Assembly (NCBI GenBank): GCA_014529385.2
Contig: CM043956.1
Coordinates: 91,592,721 to 91,652,720 of the forward strand
Source: Adiantum capillus-veneris
Lineage: Eukaryota > Streptophyta > Polypodiopsida > Polypodiales > Pteridaceae
Reading direction: 5' to 3'
Length of the DNA: 60,000 nt
In this document: positions 25,982-37,712 of the stretch, in pieces
Numbering within the stretch: position 1 is the first letter of the stretch
How the letters are laid out: every line of letters begins with the position of its first letter
Program-made: the position numbers and the translations under genes
Notes under the pieces: model-generated
Told to the model about the DNA's origin: nothing
Databases searched by the model: none
What the model saw: the letters and a program-made list of their open reading frames with translations, nothing else

Positions 25982-26739
25982 ACGGAGACTCTTTGAGGGT
26001 GTCAAGTGAACCTACAAAAAAAATCTATCAACAACACTAGTAGAAAATCTATCACTCTCTACTCATGCAATCTGTCTATGTCCTATCTCACCCCTCTAGT
26101 TTGTCACGCCTCTTTGGCACTCAAACAAACTCAAAATGCAATGAAACTTAAGGAGGAGGTCTAATAGACCTAGGGGGACTATCCTACCAAGTTGTTTTGA
26201 AAATTGCAAATTTTTTTTCCGAAAGGTTTCCCTATGGTCTAGGAACACTCTCCTATGGCCAAAACGTCAAAAAAACAATCATTTTTGCACTCAAAACAAC
26301 AAATTTAGCTCACAGATAGGTAGTCACAAACCACAACGCAATTGAAAATGATTAAACAACTTAAAGAGCACAAGACGAGGAGCACAATGCACTTTGCAAA
26401 ATTGAATTCTGATTACGAGACCTTGAGAAAAATGGATTACAAGGTGCTAGAGAGTAGCCGCTCTCAGTCGTACGCTCAGAGCTCTTCACAACTTTAGATA
26501 AGATACAAAAAGTGTGTTAAAACTGAAAATTTGAACTTTATACCTAGGGCTCATTTGGCCAGTGGCTATCTTACAAGGTTCAAAACTCAAGACAAAAAGA
26601 CTACAACTCAGATATCAAAATGATGTGGCTCAGTAATCACGTGTCTCAATAATCATAGCTACTCTTTTTTACAAGGCTTTCTCAGAAAAATAATATGATT
26701 ACAAAAAATAATGGCTCTGTGGAGATATGACCGGCTAGG
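25982..26739. other. Spacer, nothing recognised
   Basis: AT-rich sequence without a supported frame, repeat or element end. Confidence 0.5.
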
Positions 26740-27290
26740 AGGGTGCCCGTTGGGTACATCTGCTAACATTCCCCCCTTCCTAATCTTTGTACATCCTCAT
26801 GTAAATTGTGCCTGTAGCTTCAGTAGTCGAAGGTTCTTTTTTCTAGCGTCTTTGTAATCATCTTGTGAATTTTTTTTGCTCGAGACACCATGTCCGCTTG
26901 AATGGCTAGAACTTTGAAAAGATTGTTTAGGATTGCGCTCTGATGCAATGTGGTGCACCTGCTGCTGCTACAGATCCTTTGTAAGTGGGTTGAAGATTGT
27001 TGAATCCATTTCAAAAACCTTGGTCATGAATGCCTCTTCAAATGTCAGCATGTAGTGCGAGGGAAGAAACATGATCCGAGCGTACATCCCCATAAGCATG
27101 TTTCTATTGGGGGCCTCCGTCTCCATTCCATGCTATGCCCTGAGTGCCTCAAGGAAGACTTGCCATGGATGTTGTGAAGACTCAATGTCTTCAAATGCGT
27201 GTATTCATGTTATGATCATCTTGGCAATGTTTGTGAGCATTTGCCTATATTTATTCATCAACTTTGAGAGTACTAGATAATTTAGCACTA
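26740..27290 (-). pseudogene. Unknown protein pseudogene with three in-frame stops
   Basis: One minus-strand frame can be read for about 170 codons with only three interior stops. Segments include KLMNKYRQMLTNIAKMII, HPWQVFLEALRA, MYARIMFLPSHYMLTFEEAF and FEMDSTIFNPLTKDL. The composition (balanced hydrophobics, several Met and aromatics, helix-like) is protein-like. I recognise no family. It lies left of an LTR element and may be a retroelement gag or a host fragment. Confidence 0.4.
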
Positions 27291-27464
27291 ATAGTCGCTG
27301 GCTCCTCCATGTGTAGTAGTTATCCCAGGATCACTACTTAGAAATTGGACAGAAACTAGGGTCGATCCTGAGGTGCCGAGGCGCATTGGGATACATTGGT
27401 TCATCTTGTGGCCTCTTCCCAAACCACTTCTTGTGCCAGAGCGGTTGATTCTCCAGTATTGTGA

Positions 27465-27719
27465 GTGTCAGGCCAAGGACCACCCTAAAGGTCAAGGACC
27501 GTCGACTGCTAATGGAGTGGTAGTGGCGGCAGAGGGCCAAGGGCCGGCTGCTAATGGAGACGGGATCCTAGGGGCAAGGCCTATAAAGGGATGTTGGGCG
27601 GAGGATCAAAGCTAGGCAGCCCAAGGGCTGACTGCTAATGGAGACGGGATCCTAGGGGCAAGGCTTATAAAGGGAGGTTGGGTGGAGGATCAAAGCTAGG
27701 CAGTCCCAAGGTTTTAGCA
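27465..27719 (+). repeat. 5' LTR of a plus-strand LTR element
   Basis: Begins TGTCAGGCCAAGGACC, ends GGTTTTAGCA, and is followed after one base by a primer-binding site. It shares CCAAGGGCCGGCTG, a GATCC...GGGCAAG block and a TATA region with the LTR at 34766, but the pair is well diverged. It contains a tandem duplication that doubles the TATA box. Confidence 0.7.
27537..27704 (+). repeat. 84-bp tandem duplication inside the LTR, doubling its TATA box
   Basis: Units 27537-27620 and 27621-27704 each contain GGAGACGGGATCCTAGGGGC and a TATAAA (27582-27587 and 27666-27671). The 3' LTR has one TATATAA and no such duplication. Confidence 0.88.
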
Positions 27720-27720
27720 C

Positions 27721-27732
27721 TGGTATCAAAGC
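27721..27732 (+). other. Primer-binding site (Met tRNA type)
   Basis: TGGTATCAAAGC, one base after the LTR end, differs at one position from the common TGGTATCAGAGC site. Confidence 0.8.
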
Positions 27733-27823
27733 TTAAGGGAGAGGAGCATGGAAGGATGAAAGGACTCTCTTGGTTGCTCTCTCAATCTCATCATGAGGCA
27801 TGGCCTCCGTTTTGACAGGTTTT

Positions 27824-27885
<62 letters not shown>
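27824..27885. repeat. (CT)n microsatellite in the element leader
   Basis: About 30 CT units, about 90 bp downstream of the primer-binding site. Confidence 0.97.
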
Positions 27886-27889
<4 letters not shown>

Positions 27890-29175
27890 GCAATAGCGAA
27901 CGTGCATGATCTTTCATGATCACGCAGGGTGTGGTGTGCAAGGCGGCTAAGCAAGTAGATCATAGAGTCGAAGGCCGTGTGTAGGGCCGCTAAGCCGGGG
28001 AGGGAGCAAGGGCTTGACCTCCACCAAATCAAGCAACGATAGGCTCTTCGGCGGTGCCCTCACCTGCATAGAAGATTTTGACACAGGGCCAAAGCTTGAG
28101 AGGCATTGCATGAGGCGCTCCCTCTCTGTTTCTCTCTCGTTGCGCCAATTGGCCGCCATAGCTGCTGCACGTCAATTTTTTTTTGTTAATTTCCCCCCTC
28201 TTTACACGATGGGCACCCAAGGCCAAGGGCCTTAGGGTTTAAAATTTTTTAAGGGAGGGTGCCCACCAGGCACACACTCTTTTGCCTCTCTACTAACAAG
28301 CAACAAGAAGAGCATAAATTTCGGGGTGGGTGAAGGTGACACACAAAATGGCTGCAGTAGCAGTGTTGCATTTTTTTTTGTGGTATTTTTGCCACTTCTT
28401 CCCCTTTTCTATACGAGACTACGAGCCGCGACTCGGGGATATAGACTATTGCAAATTGGCAAGATCATGCTCTCGAATCAATGATACATTTGCTTGACAA
28501 TCGAAAAAGGTTTGTAGATCCGAGTTTACATTAGTATAGCGCTCAAGGCGGGTAGACTTCTTACCTTTCAAGGAAAATTGGTAAGTACGTTTACATTTGT
28601 GCTTTCACTTCTATGTTGTAATAGTTTTTGCAGAAGTATCCAAAGTATAGAAAAGCCTGTGGTGATGCAACGGCAAGGCCTTTTGTTACTCGTGATGGCC
28701 GGTGCCAAAGATTGGCATCATAACTATTTGTTATTTCAGTAATTACTTGACAAGGACAGGGAAAGCAATGATTTCAGGAGCACAACTCCATGCAATCGAC
28801 GCATCATCCCTTCAAATCCATTATCACTTGCGTGGGAGCAAATCACCATCAGTACACATAGTACATTGGAAATAACAATCCCATGATTCTCAATAAGCAG
28901 CATGACTCGACACGGTCAATTCTCTATGAAATTTTGACAAGGTTGACTTTCTTTTTCTACGATCTTGTCAATGGGTGAGAGTATCTATAGCTATGGGCAC
29001 TAGTACTCCATGAGTACTTATGTGGAGCATGGCTTTCCTTACAATATTTGGCATAGCAGTTTCCAACGTCTGGACTATGTTATTAGCAATTTGGGTAACC
29101 TTGCCACGACGTCTACAGTTTAAAAATAAAAAATAAAAATTACATGAGGGGTGTATATGCTACATACGCTACCTC

Positions 29176-29265
29176 CCTCAAGGAGTACATATGGCTATAC
29201 ACTAGATTTGAGCGAACTATCCTCAAGGAGTACATATGGCTATGTGCTAGATTTGAGCGAACTAC
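29176..29265 (+). repeat. 45-bp tandem duplication
   Basis: Two units (29176-29220, 29221-29265) beginning CCTCAAGGAGTACATATGGC, with three or four differences. A 115-codon open frame (29151-29498) spans them, translating as repeated RSTYGYxLDLSEL. No family is recognised and coding is doubtful. Confidence 0.85.
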
Positions 29266-30107
29266 CAGAAATCTTGCCACAAGTGGGCGACACGGTTAGT
29301 ACATTTCAAGTTATGTTTGTTCTTGTCTATGTTTTACTTTTCATGTTGAAAAATCTCTCTTTGTTGTGCAAAGCAAAGTTCTTGGGCAAACTTCATCAGA
29401 AGCCGTTGTACAAAGCACAGTGCTTTGCCAAACTTCATGTGAAGCATGGCTTCTCTTATGTGTCAATATATTATCAATTGAGTCCTTCAAATCAATGATA
29501 ATGGCACACATCTTTGGCACTATGTGGATATAAGCTCACAGTTTTTGCAAAGGCACACTGTGATATATCCATGCCAATGTCATCGTAAACGACACGTATA
29601 CCAATGGCTCACATGGTTGAGACTGTCATTGAAGCCACGGGCTTACTATTCTACTTTTTGCTATGTATGCACGGTGTACTAGTTTGCTAGACATATGACA
29701 CTCCATCATTGTATACGCTTCCGCTATAACACTCCATAATCTGTCAAGGACAAGGTAAGTCACTGATATCTTAACTTTTTTTTATGTTATTCACGGGCAA
29801 AGTGCCGAATTTAAAGTTACCCTGATACAATACGATCTAGTACCTTGCGGTCTTACACACGATGTGACTTATGGTACCTCTCTCTACGAGGGCAAGGTAC
29901 ACATATACAGTTGTACACTTATAGGATAAGGCACGCCTTTCTCTACGAGGGCTTGTAATTGTCCACTTATAGGATAAGGTACGTGTCTCTCTATGAGGGT
30001 GTGTAGTTGTCCGCTTATAGGATAAGATAAGACATAGACATGGTCTGCACGGGATCATATGCAAGGGACATACCACACATTCGAATAAGGGGTTTTCCTC
30101 AGCCCAG

Positions 30108-30110
<3 letters not shown>

Positions 30111-30158
<48 letters not shown>
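30111..30158. repeat. (CT)n microsatellite
   Basis: About 24 CT units inside the degraded LTR element. Confidence 0.96.
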
Positions 30159-30160
<2 letters not shown>

Positions 30161-31884
30161 CCCAACTTCTATGCGGGAAAGGTAAAACTAGACATGATTT
30201 TATTGAAATCATTCTATGACATACAATAACAAGAAGGGCTAAGAGCCATCTATTACCACCTATTTTGGCATGACTAAGAGCCATCTATTTGTAGTCGATC
30301 ACAGATGGATTTCAAGATCAAACAAATTTGTTAAGTTGAGTACCCATTGATTTCAATGGCCAAGCACGCGTCTTGCCATTACTAATTTATTGGGTGTTAT
30401 TTTAGCACTACACACTTTGAGTGTGAAGATCAAGTTGATTTTTTGAAAGTCTCAAACTCGGAAATTCGTCTCTCTACTAAGGTGTATAGATGAAGCAAGC
30501 ATTTCAAATAGCACGACTCTTCACAAAAACCCAAGATTATGGATTTTTGGGTGTGCAAAAGATCTAATTGTGAATACGACTCCAGCTTTAGTGGAGCTCC
30601 TATTAGCACTGAGTGCCTATATGAGTACAGTTTTGGAGTAAGACCCAACTCGTGATTACTAATTACTTATTATAGTGTGGATGGTCAATTCTTGGAATCT
30701 TCACACTTGTATTTTCAAGGAAACAAGTCCATAGACTGCCAAAGGGTAGTGGATAAATTTCACATTCCAAAGGAATGTAATGCCACGGGCCAAACCAAAA
30801 GGGGTCACGGACATAGGCCAAGGGCTGGCTGCTAGTTGAGCAATTTTCTTGCAAAGTTTAACCAAGGGGTTTGACAATGTTGACTTTAACCAAGGGGTCT
30901 GGATTGCCAAGGCAACACCCAAGGTTACATGTGCAATACTACTTGAATTTCACTAATTTTCAATTAGTGTTCCTAGGCCTTTGCAGGCAGGAAATTCGAG
31001 CAGGTGCCTTTCACTCCGGATAAGTGAACACTATGTTTAATCTACAAGTACGCATCTGCTTTGGTTTTGTCTTTTTTGGTTTGTTTTTTCTATGTAGGAT
31101 GCATAAACTATGTTGTCATCCATGTTTTCTCTTCAAAGAAATGACCAGGTCATGTAAGACCCAAGCAATTTAGGTTGTAGTGTCCAAAATAAGTTTATGC
31201 ATTATGCAGTTATAAACCCACTTGTAGGGTTTATTCGGCACATGTTGTCACATGGGATACAACATGGTTTAGAACTCAAGGAGTTTGGTTTAGTCAATGT
31301 GGAGCAAGGCTAATGAGGGTCCCTCTCACTCCCGTCATAGAGTGTTTGTAGTTACCTCCACGCACAAGTATATCTTGTGCTTGAAGGATGTTCTTTTTCT
31401 AGACATCCTTACATGAGACATATTCCACATGTGGAGAATATGAGTCTTTGGGATTGACACTGGTGCCCACTATTTCAAGTATGTGTCATGAAAAAATCCC
31501 TAGGTGCTAGTCAAATCTGTTTTCTAGACCATTTTCAGCACGACATATCAGGAGAAATTTCGGTAACCAAATTTTTTTGGATACTTAGAATGACTTGTTA
31601 AGGTACAAGTGTAGCTAAACAACATTACATATGGTTGTTTATGCAAGGCTATGAGTTATTAATGAAAATGTTTCATTGTTTGTACCTAGAAGTGATTACT
31701 GTTTCACCTTCTATTATGGTTCAAACGTTTTAGCAAGGCTTGCAAATGATTGCAGCTAAAAGTATTTAGTTTCTTTTTAGAACTATTTACATTCCTCTTT
31801 AATGTGTGCTAGGAGCATCACATTTGCCATAAGTATTGGCAAGGATGATCATGGATATACATGTTTGGATCTGTTTTCTACTAA

Positions 31885-34660
31885 ATTCATGCACACTAGG
31901 TGCTATGGGCCCTAGTATTTAGCAAAGGCTATTTTGAAGCAGCATGCATATTCATCACATTAGTTGCTTATGAAGCATTTTGCACTCTATGTGCAGTATC
32001 TCTTTGAGCTTACTTTTGGATCTACCAATCACCGATAGAGGTCATGGTTCGGTTTTGGGTGCTTGTGGATTTTTCATGTTAACCAAGATGGTTATTTAGG
32101 ACAGTATCTCTCAGCAATGTTGTATGATATTGTGATCCCCATTTAAGAGTCATCTAGGAAGACTGTCTGTAAACCGTGGGGAAAAAACACCTCAGTACTG
32201 TCAGTTATCCAAGGGGATAGGCAGATTACAAAGTGTAATCTTGTGCTAAAAGGATATGCAAAGTGCGTACGTTAGTACCAAGCAATCGAATTAGTAAGCG
32301 TTTATTGCTCTACTTGGAGTTTGCTTACCATAAGTTAAAGCATGTTTGCGACTAGGTTTAATCTCTTCATCTATCATTCATGTTCTTAACCTTGAACACT
32401 AGTTATGGTGGGGTTGTTTACCAATGAAAATTGAGAACAAGTCAAGGACTTATATTTTGATGATAAGCTACATCAGCCAGTTACTTTCATGGAAAGTGAA
32501 AAGAGGTACTCTTTTGGGTACATCTTTATTGTGATAACTCATTTAGCATGCTCATGTGCGTTCTAAATGGAGTCTACACACTATGATTGGATATGAGCCG
32601 GTAACACAAGATGGTCGCAAATGGACAACAATGTGCAAAATCAAGATGTTACTCTTGATTTCATTGGACCTCCTACTAAACCGTGTTTCGGTCAAGCAAA
32701 CTGCTTGATCCATGAAGGATGCCACTGTAGAAAACATTAGTGTATCATTCCACAATATAGCCTCTTGTTTCATCAGTGGGAGGGAAATCATCTTGTGGCC
32801 AAAATTTTTGACCACCTCATCTGGCTTTATCATCAATAAGGCTGCATATTCCAAGACCTTGAGCTGATATAGCATGAAGTCCTTGCGAGAGGGGTCTAGA
32901 ATCTTGACAATCCAGTTATTTAGTTCTTCTCTTGCATCTATTAGCTCTGCAGCTTTGTCAAATTCTAGTAGCCCATCCTCAGTAGATGTATTGGGTAAGT
33001 CCACTGGAGGAAGGTCTACTCTTGCCCTTTATGGTGCTGGTTACTATGACTTGCAGAGACCATTGATTTTTCTTTAAGGGCACTGATTGCCAACTCTTTG
33101 CTTTGTAGCTCTTGTGAATTCTTTTCATCTTGGGTGGTATCATTTGCTTTATGCCTTTGCCAACTACTCTTTTAGCTCCTTGATCTCTTGAACTTTTTTG
33201 ACTCTGAAGGGCCAGATGGCCCGATGTCATCACTTGGTGGTCATACTTTTCTTGTGCCACTTTTGCCTTTAATGCCTTGAGCTCTTATAGAAAAACTTGT
33301 GGTGCTTGAGAAGTAGAAACTAGAGCAAACATATCTTGCATTGCTAGGAGCTTGGAAAGTGTATGCTTCATGACATCTTATGAGTCACTCAACTTGGCAT
33401 TTCTTTGCTACTCTCCTGCTAGCTGCTCATCTATTCTTTGTTGCTCCACTTGCATCTCATTGTTAACTTCAATGTGATCTTGTAGATCACGCAAGAAATA
33501 TTTTGCTTCTCTCTTTGCTTATTCGAGTACCTCTTGCAGGTTTCTTTGGTCCTCTTGTAGGCTCTCTATCTGCCTTTGCAGCCTTGCATTTTTGTTTTTG
33601 CTACTTGTGTTTCCTCGTTGGCATCTTGAGCATCTAACTCTCTGAGCTAGGAAACTGACCTTTGGCATTTAAATTAGATTTTGATTGCTTCTAGATGTTG
33701 ATCTAAGTCAAACTCCTACTAAATGCATGCACACTAGGTGTTATGGGCCCTAGTGTTTAGCAAAGGCTGATTTGGAACAACATGCATATTCCTCAGGTTG
33801 TTTCTTATGAAGCATTTTGCACTCTATGTGCACTATCTCTATGAGATAACTTTTGGGTCTACTAATCACCAATAGAGGTCATGGCTCGGTTTGGGCGTTT
33901 GTAGATTTTCTCAAGTTAACCACGATGGTTATTTCAGACATTGTTGCTTCCTCACCAATGTTAACCACTACTGTGATTCCCCGTTTACCAGTTATCCAAG
34001 GGGATAGGCAGATTACAAAGAGTAATATTGTGCTAAAGGATCTGCTAAGAGCATACTTTTGCACAACGCATTTCAGAATAGAAGATTTTCTCTCTATTCT
34101 AGAATTTGCTTAAGTAAGATTTTCGACTTTGAACACCTCTTGTGGTGGGGTTGCAGATTGTGTCAATACTTTCATACGTCAAGGACTTACCAGGTGTGGT
34201 GACAAAGTATGTTGTCAAGTAACCTTCATTAGGGATGAACATGTAGTTCTTTGTGTTCCAAACTATTCAGAATTCTAACACGAGGACATTCCCTATCTAC
34301 GGACTTTTCAAGATACTCAGGCGAGTAGGAAATCTAGCTCACAACTGCATGGAAAGTTATGCCAAGGTTTCCTTGCATTATTCCAGTACCTTCAGAAGAT
34401 CTGAAAACTAGTTATGCCTTTGGACAACTCTTAGTTGTGGTTACTCCTTTACAGTACTCATGTGAGTTATAAATGGAGTTACCATTTAGACCCAAGTGAC
34501 TCTTAGTTGTGGTTACTCCTTTACACCACTCAAGTGAGTCATAAATGGAGTTACCATTTAGACCCAAGTGGTTGCAAACGGACAACAATGTTGAAAATCA
34601 AGATGTTGCTCTTGATTTCATTGAACCTCCTCACTGCACCAATTATCGGTCATCCAGACA
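31885..34660 (+). repeat. Internal segmental duplication flanking an antisense pseudogene
   Basis: Segment A (about 31885-32670) and segment A' (about 33715-34660) share the same order of blocks. These include GGGCCCTAGTRTTTAGCAAA, ATCACCRATAGAGGTCATGG, GGGATAGGCAGATTACAAAG and CTTGATTTCATTGRACCTCC. The ~1.05 kb between them is occupied by an antisense pseudogene, and CTCCTACTAAA is present at both junctions (about 32667 and 33709). Confidence 0.8.
32680..33710 (-). pseudogene. Coiled-coil protein pseudogene of unknown family
   Basis: Minus-strand reading from about 33710 gives heptad-like coiled-coil segments (LQRQIESLQEDQRNLQEV, RDLQDHIEVNNEMQVEQQ, ELKALKAKVAQEKYDHQV) broken by stops and frameshifts. 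A basic stretch follows, then a well-preserved segment (32552-33004) with LLEFDKAAELIDAREELNNW, ILDPSRKDFMLYQLKVLEY and LMIKPDEVVKNFGHKM. The frame runs past 32680 into the flanking repeat. No family is recognised. It may be a captured gene fragment or a transposon cargo gene. Confidence 0.55.
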
Positions 34661-34750
34661 ACTGGCTCACTTATGGGACGTCAGTAAAGAGAACATCAGT
34701 ATTCTTACGAAGATATTACTACTTGTGTTTTCAAGGACGAAAACTCTTCC

Positions 34751-34965
34751 TTAAGGGGGGAGTAATGTTAGGACAAGGGTCCTACGGGGCAAGGACCAAC
34801 CTAGGGGGTCAGGGACCTAGGCCAAGGGCCAGGCCAAGGGCCAGGCCAAGGGCCGGCTGGACCAGTGTGGACTGGGGATCCGCTTAGGGCAAGTTCTAGG
34901 AGCTAGCCTATATAAGGGGCGGTAGGGAGGAGGATCCCAGGTTCAGTTACCCTAGGTCTTATACA
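34751..34965 (+). repeat. Polypurine tract and 3' LTR of the plus-strand element
   Basis: TTAAGGGGGGAGTAA precedes TGTTAGGACAAGG at 34766. The LTR has a G-rich internal array (GGCCAAGGGCCA repeated), a TATATAAGG near 34910 and a probable end at ATACA (34965). The right end is placed by the TG..CA rule and by the start of histone-like coding similarity, so it could be off by a few tens of bases. Confidence 0.6.
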
Positions 34966-35284
34966 TAAAATCTATCAAAGGGTGCTCAGTAGCTTCCTAA
35001 AGGCACATGATGGCTTGGGATTGCCACCTTAATTTTACTAGGGTGCTACTTCTCATTATGTTGATCAACCTCTCTGAGATTTCCTTGACAGCCCCCATAA
35101 AGGGCAACCTAGGAATAACCAGGAAAGTTGCCTTTTGTGCTTGCCTTATCTCTCTTAGTGACTTCATTTGATAATTCATCCTCTTCCTAGCAGTGGGCTT
35201 GGCACGAGGCTTTCGGGCTGGTTTCTCTTGGTTGTCTTCATGCTTCTCTGATTCATATGGTGCCTTAGAAACCTTCCTTGCCAT
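34960..35284 (-). pseudogene. Histone H3-like (centromeric-H3-like) gene, truncated with nonsense codon
   Basis: From an ATG at 35282-35284 the minus strand encodes a Lys/Arg/Pro-rich tail (MARKVSKAP..., PARKPRAKPTARKR) and then the start of an H3 fold: SLREIRQAQKATFLVIPRLP (alpha-N), AVKEISER (alpha-1) and KLRWQSQAIMCL (alpha-2). TAG at 34997-34999 stands where H3 has Gln, and EATEH continues in frame beyond it. The end of alpha-2, loop 2 and alpha-3 are missing at the border with the LTR at 34965. The Ile-Pro before LPF and the Trp in RW are typical of CENH3 rather than canonical H3. Loop 1 looks about six residues longer than in CENH3. It is broken and probably not functional. Confidence 0.72.
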
Positions 35285-36101
35285 GTGAGAGAAGAGCTAG
35301 TACGACCAGAGCTTGGAACAAACAATGTACATGAGGGGCAAGGCAAGAAGCCTAAACAACATGAGGGGGATGTGGGCTAGAATGTAAAAGGAACCTCTAT
35401 CGCGTCGTGCATTATGAAATGGAGGGTGAACAAGCAAGAAGACCACATGATGCCAGGGTGGGGTGGGGTGGGAGGGGTTCCTAGATTGAGTGATGGGAAC
35501 CTATCAATAATTTTACAGGATGAAAGACTAAAGATGATTGCAACCCAAACAAAGCGAGGGGTCATTCTAGAATGTTTGAGTGCTCTCTATCACGCCATGT
35601 GGAATGAGGGTGAGAGATTTGAGGAAAACACAAAAAACAAGGGATCAGAGGCTTTTACGGTTGATGAAAAATGAACACATGTGCATGTCTTATATACCCA
35701 ACCATCCGTACACACAACCCTTTGTGCCATGTGGCATATGTCCATTGTTGACACGTGGCATCGATGGTCATTTTTCTCAACTTGTATATATGCTCCCTCC
35801 ACCCCTACATGCATGTTTGAAATCTAAATGAGTATCAAGTCCTCCATGTCCTGCACCACATGATAAGACCGAAAGAGACATTCTCACCCCCTCATTTAGG
35901 CTCACTCACTGCATTACTTTCATATATTTGCACTACACACTAGAGGCCCTTCATACATTCTTAACCACCTCCCGTTGATTCATTCAGGCTGCATGTAAGC
36001 TTCATGCTTCTCTCTTGCATGATGTGATAGGAGGGATGTTATCATTCTCACCTTGCTATATACGGAAGCGAGTGGTGCTTGCAAACCTATAGAAAATGGC
36101 A
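35285..36101. other. Spacer with a G-quadruplex motif, no gene recognised
   Basis: Open frames around 35414-35674 lack recognisable domains. A G-quadruplex-type motif sits at 35456-35477 (five G-runs separated by single bases). Confidence 0.5.
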
Positions 36102-37429
36102 TGCGACAAACAAAAAAATCACAAATACACATACATGAAAGATCGTAGACACAGAAAATCTAAAGCGAGATTAATAGGGCAGAAACAAAGAGCGAGATAG
36201 AGCATGAGAGAGCGTGCGAGTGCACTTCCTCAAGCGGAGGTTCTACACAAGCACGGAGAGAAGAGAGGTGAGAGAAGAGAAGAATGACAGAGAGCATTGG
36301 GTGCAATCTCCCCCCGTGCAAGTGTGAGCATTTCCCTCTTATACGTATTTACTTATAGATTTCTTGAATGCTCAAAATGATTACAAACTGTCCACCGAAC
36401 ATAAAAGTGACCATAGCTCATAAAGAGCTCTTTAGTAAATACAATAAAAATATACATGCTATCTTTTTACAAAATTCTTTTGCATTTTCCATTGACCACT
36501 TATGCTTTTGCCACCTGCCAATTGCAATAAATAAATATTTTACCATTTCCATTACATACCTCTCCACTAGAAAAGCACTCGTCCTTAAGTTAGGAATCCG
36601 CAAATCATACTTGTCAAAAGCTATGGTAAAGTTTTGTGTCAAAAATATCATGTATAAAAATCAAAACTCATAAACTTAAAAAAGAAAAAAATTATTATGC
36701 CTACCATCATCTACATACTACATATTCTAGTGTCCCATACCACAAGAATAAGTAGTATATATCATGTCCTGATGTATCAGGATATCATTGGTCACAATCA
36801 TCCTTCAAAATCAATTCTCGTAAAGTTCATTCGACAAAAAATCATCATAAACCAAATCCAACTCCAACTCCAGCTCCATATCCAAATCACTTGCATTATA
36901 TATCCAGGTAACAAAATCATACTAGGAACAGTGGTGGCTAGCCATTGCATGATATTATAATCAGTGTTTCCCAAATCCGCAAATTGACACCAATTGGATG
37001 TGTTGCCTAAATCGGCAAATCTATACTTGTGCTACATAAACCAGCAAATCTCCACTAATCTTGCTTAAACTAGTGAATCTATTGTTTGTTGGTGTGCTAC
37101 CTAAACCGGCAAATTTGCAATGATAAATGGTGTTGAACACATTATTAGAGATTTTGAGACTAGAGAATCAATTTGGAAATCACAAATGTCTTGAAGATAT
37201 GGCCATATGGACAAATCTCAAACTATTTTTTAAGGCCAAAGACTTCCACAAGGTACTACTTGAAAAGCTCTTCCGAGCCATGCTCTCAAGCCATGTGATC
37301 AAATCTTAAGCTTGTTTTGAAAGTGGGAATTGGGAAATTCCCAAATTCATTAATATGGTGTTGTTGCCTAAATCCGTGAATCTACACCAAGACAAGAATT
37401 TACACATTTCCTAAATCGGAAAACTTATA
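36102..37429 (-). mobile_element. Diverged relic of the nested-type LTR element (3' LTR plus part of the interior)
   Basis: 36102-36556 aligns with the 20087-20579 LTR (shared GGGTGCAATCTCC, GTGCAAG, CATTTCCCTCTT, TTATAGATTTCTTGAATG). It is followed by the same ACATACCTCTCC junction and by the TGCCTAAATCGGCAAAT-type motifs found inside that element. It stops at 37429 where the copia LTR begins. It is clearly older than the 20-26 kb copy. Confidence 0.75.
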
Positions 37430-37623
37430 TGTGAAAGAATACGAGCGGAAGTGCGACGCGAGAGAGAGTGCGAGAAGAAGAGCACGACGATATGGTGAAC
37501 TCGCTCTATTGTAATGTGTAGAGCATAGTGAGTTCTTATTAGGTTTTTACAAAAGAATATGTGTACATACCTGGCGGCCCACCCACTTACCTGGGCGACC
37601 ACATTGGGCTTTATACCCCAACA
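37430..37623 (-). repeat. 3' LTR of copia element 1 (~194 bp)
   Basis: On the minus strand the purine tract TTAAGTGGGAGGT leads to TGTTGGGGTATAAAGCCC, which contains TATAAA, and the segment closes with TTTCACA. The left boundary is set by the TG..CA rule and by the change to the neighbouring relic. No matching 5' LTR is found. Confidence 0.65.
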
Positions 37624-37712
37624 ACCTCCCACTTAAAGTCCAATGTGGTACTTTAAGTGTGAGAGAAGCTACTATACAAGCTAATATACAAGAGATGTAG
37701 AGAAGTGATGTA

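Larger units (their letters stand above)
27465..34965 (+). mobile_element. Degraded LTR retrotransposon (~7.5 kb)
   Basis: Defined by the 5' LTR, a Met-type primer site at 27721, a polypurine tract at 34751 and a 3' LTR at 34766. The 7-kb interior has no recognisable pol gene. It has two (CT)n arrays, a 45-bp tandem duplication, an internal ~0.8-kb segmental duplication and an antisense coiled-coil pseudogene. No target duplication is visible. It may be a non-autonomous element or a decayed one. Confidence 0.6.
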
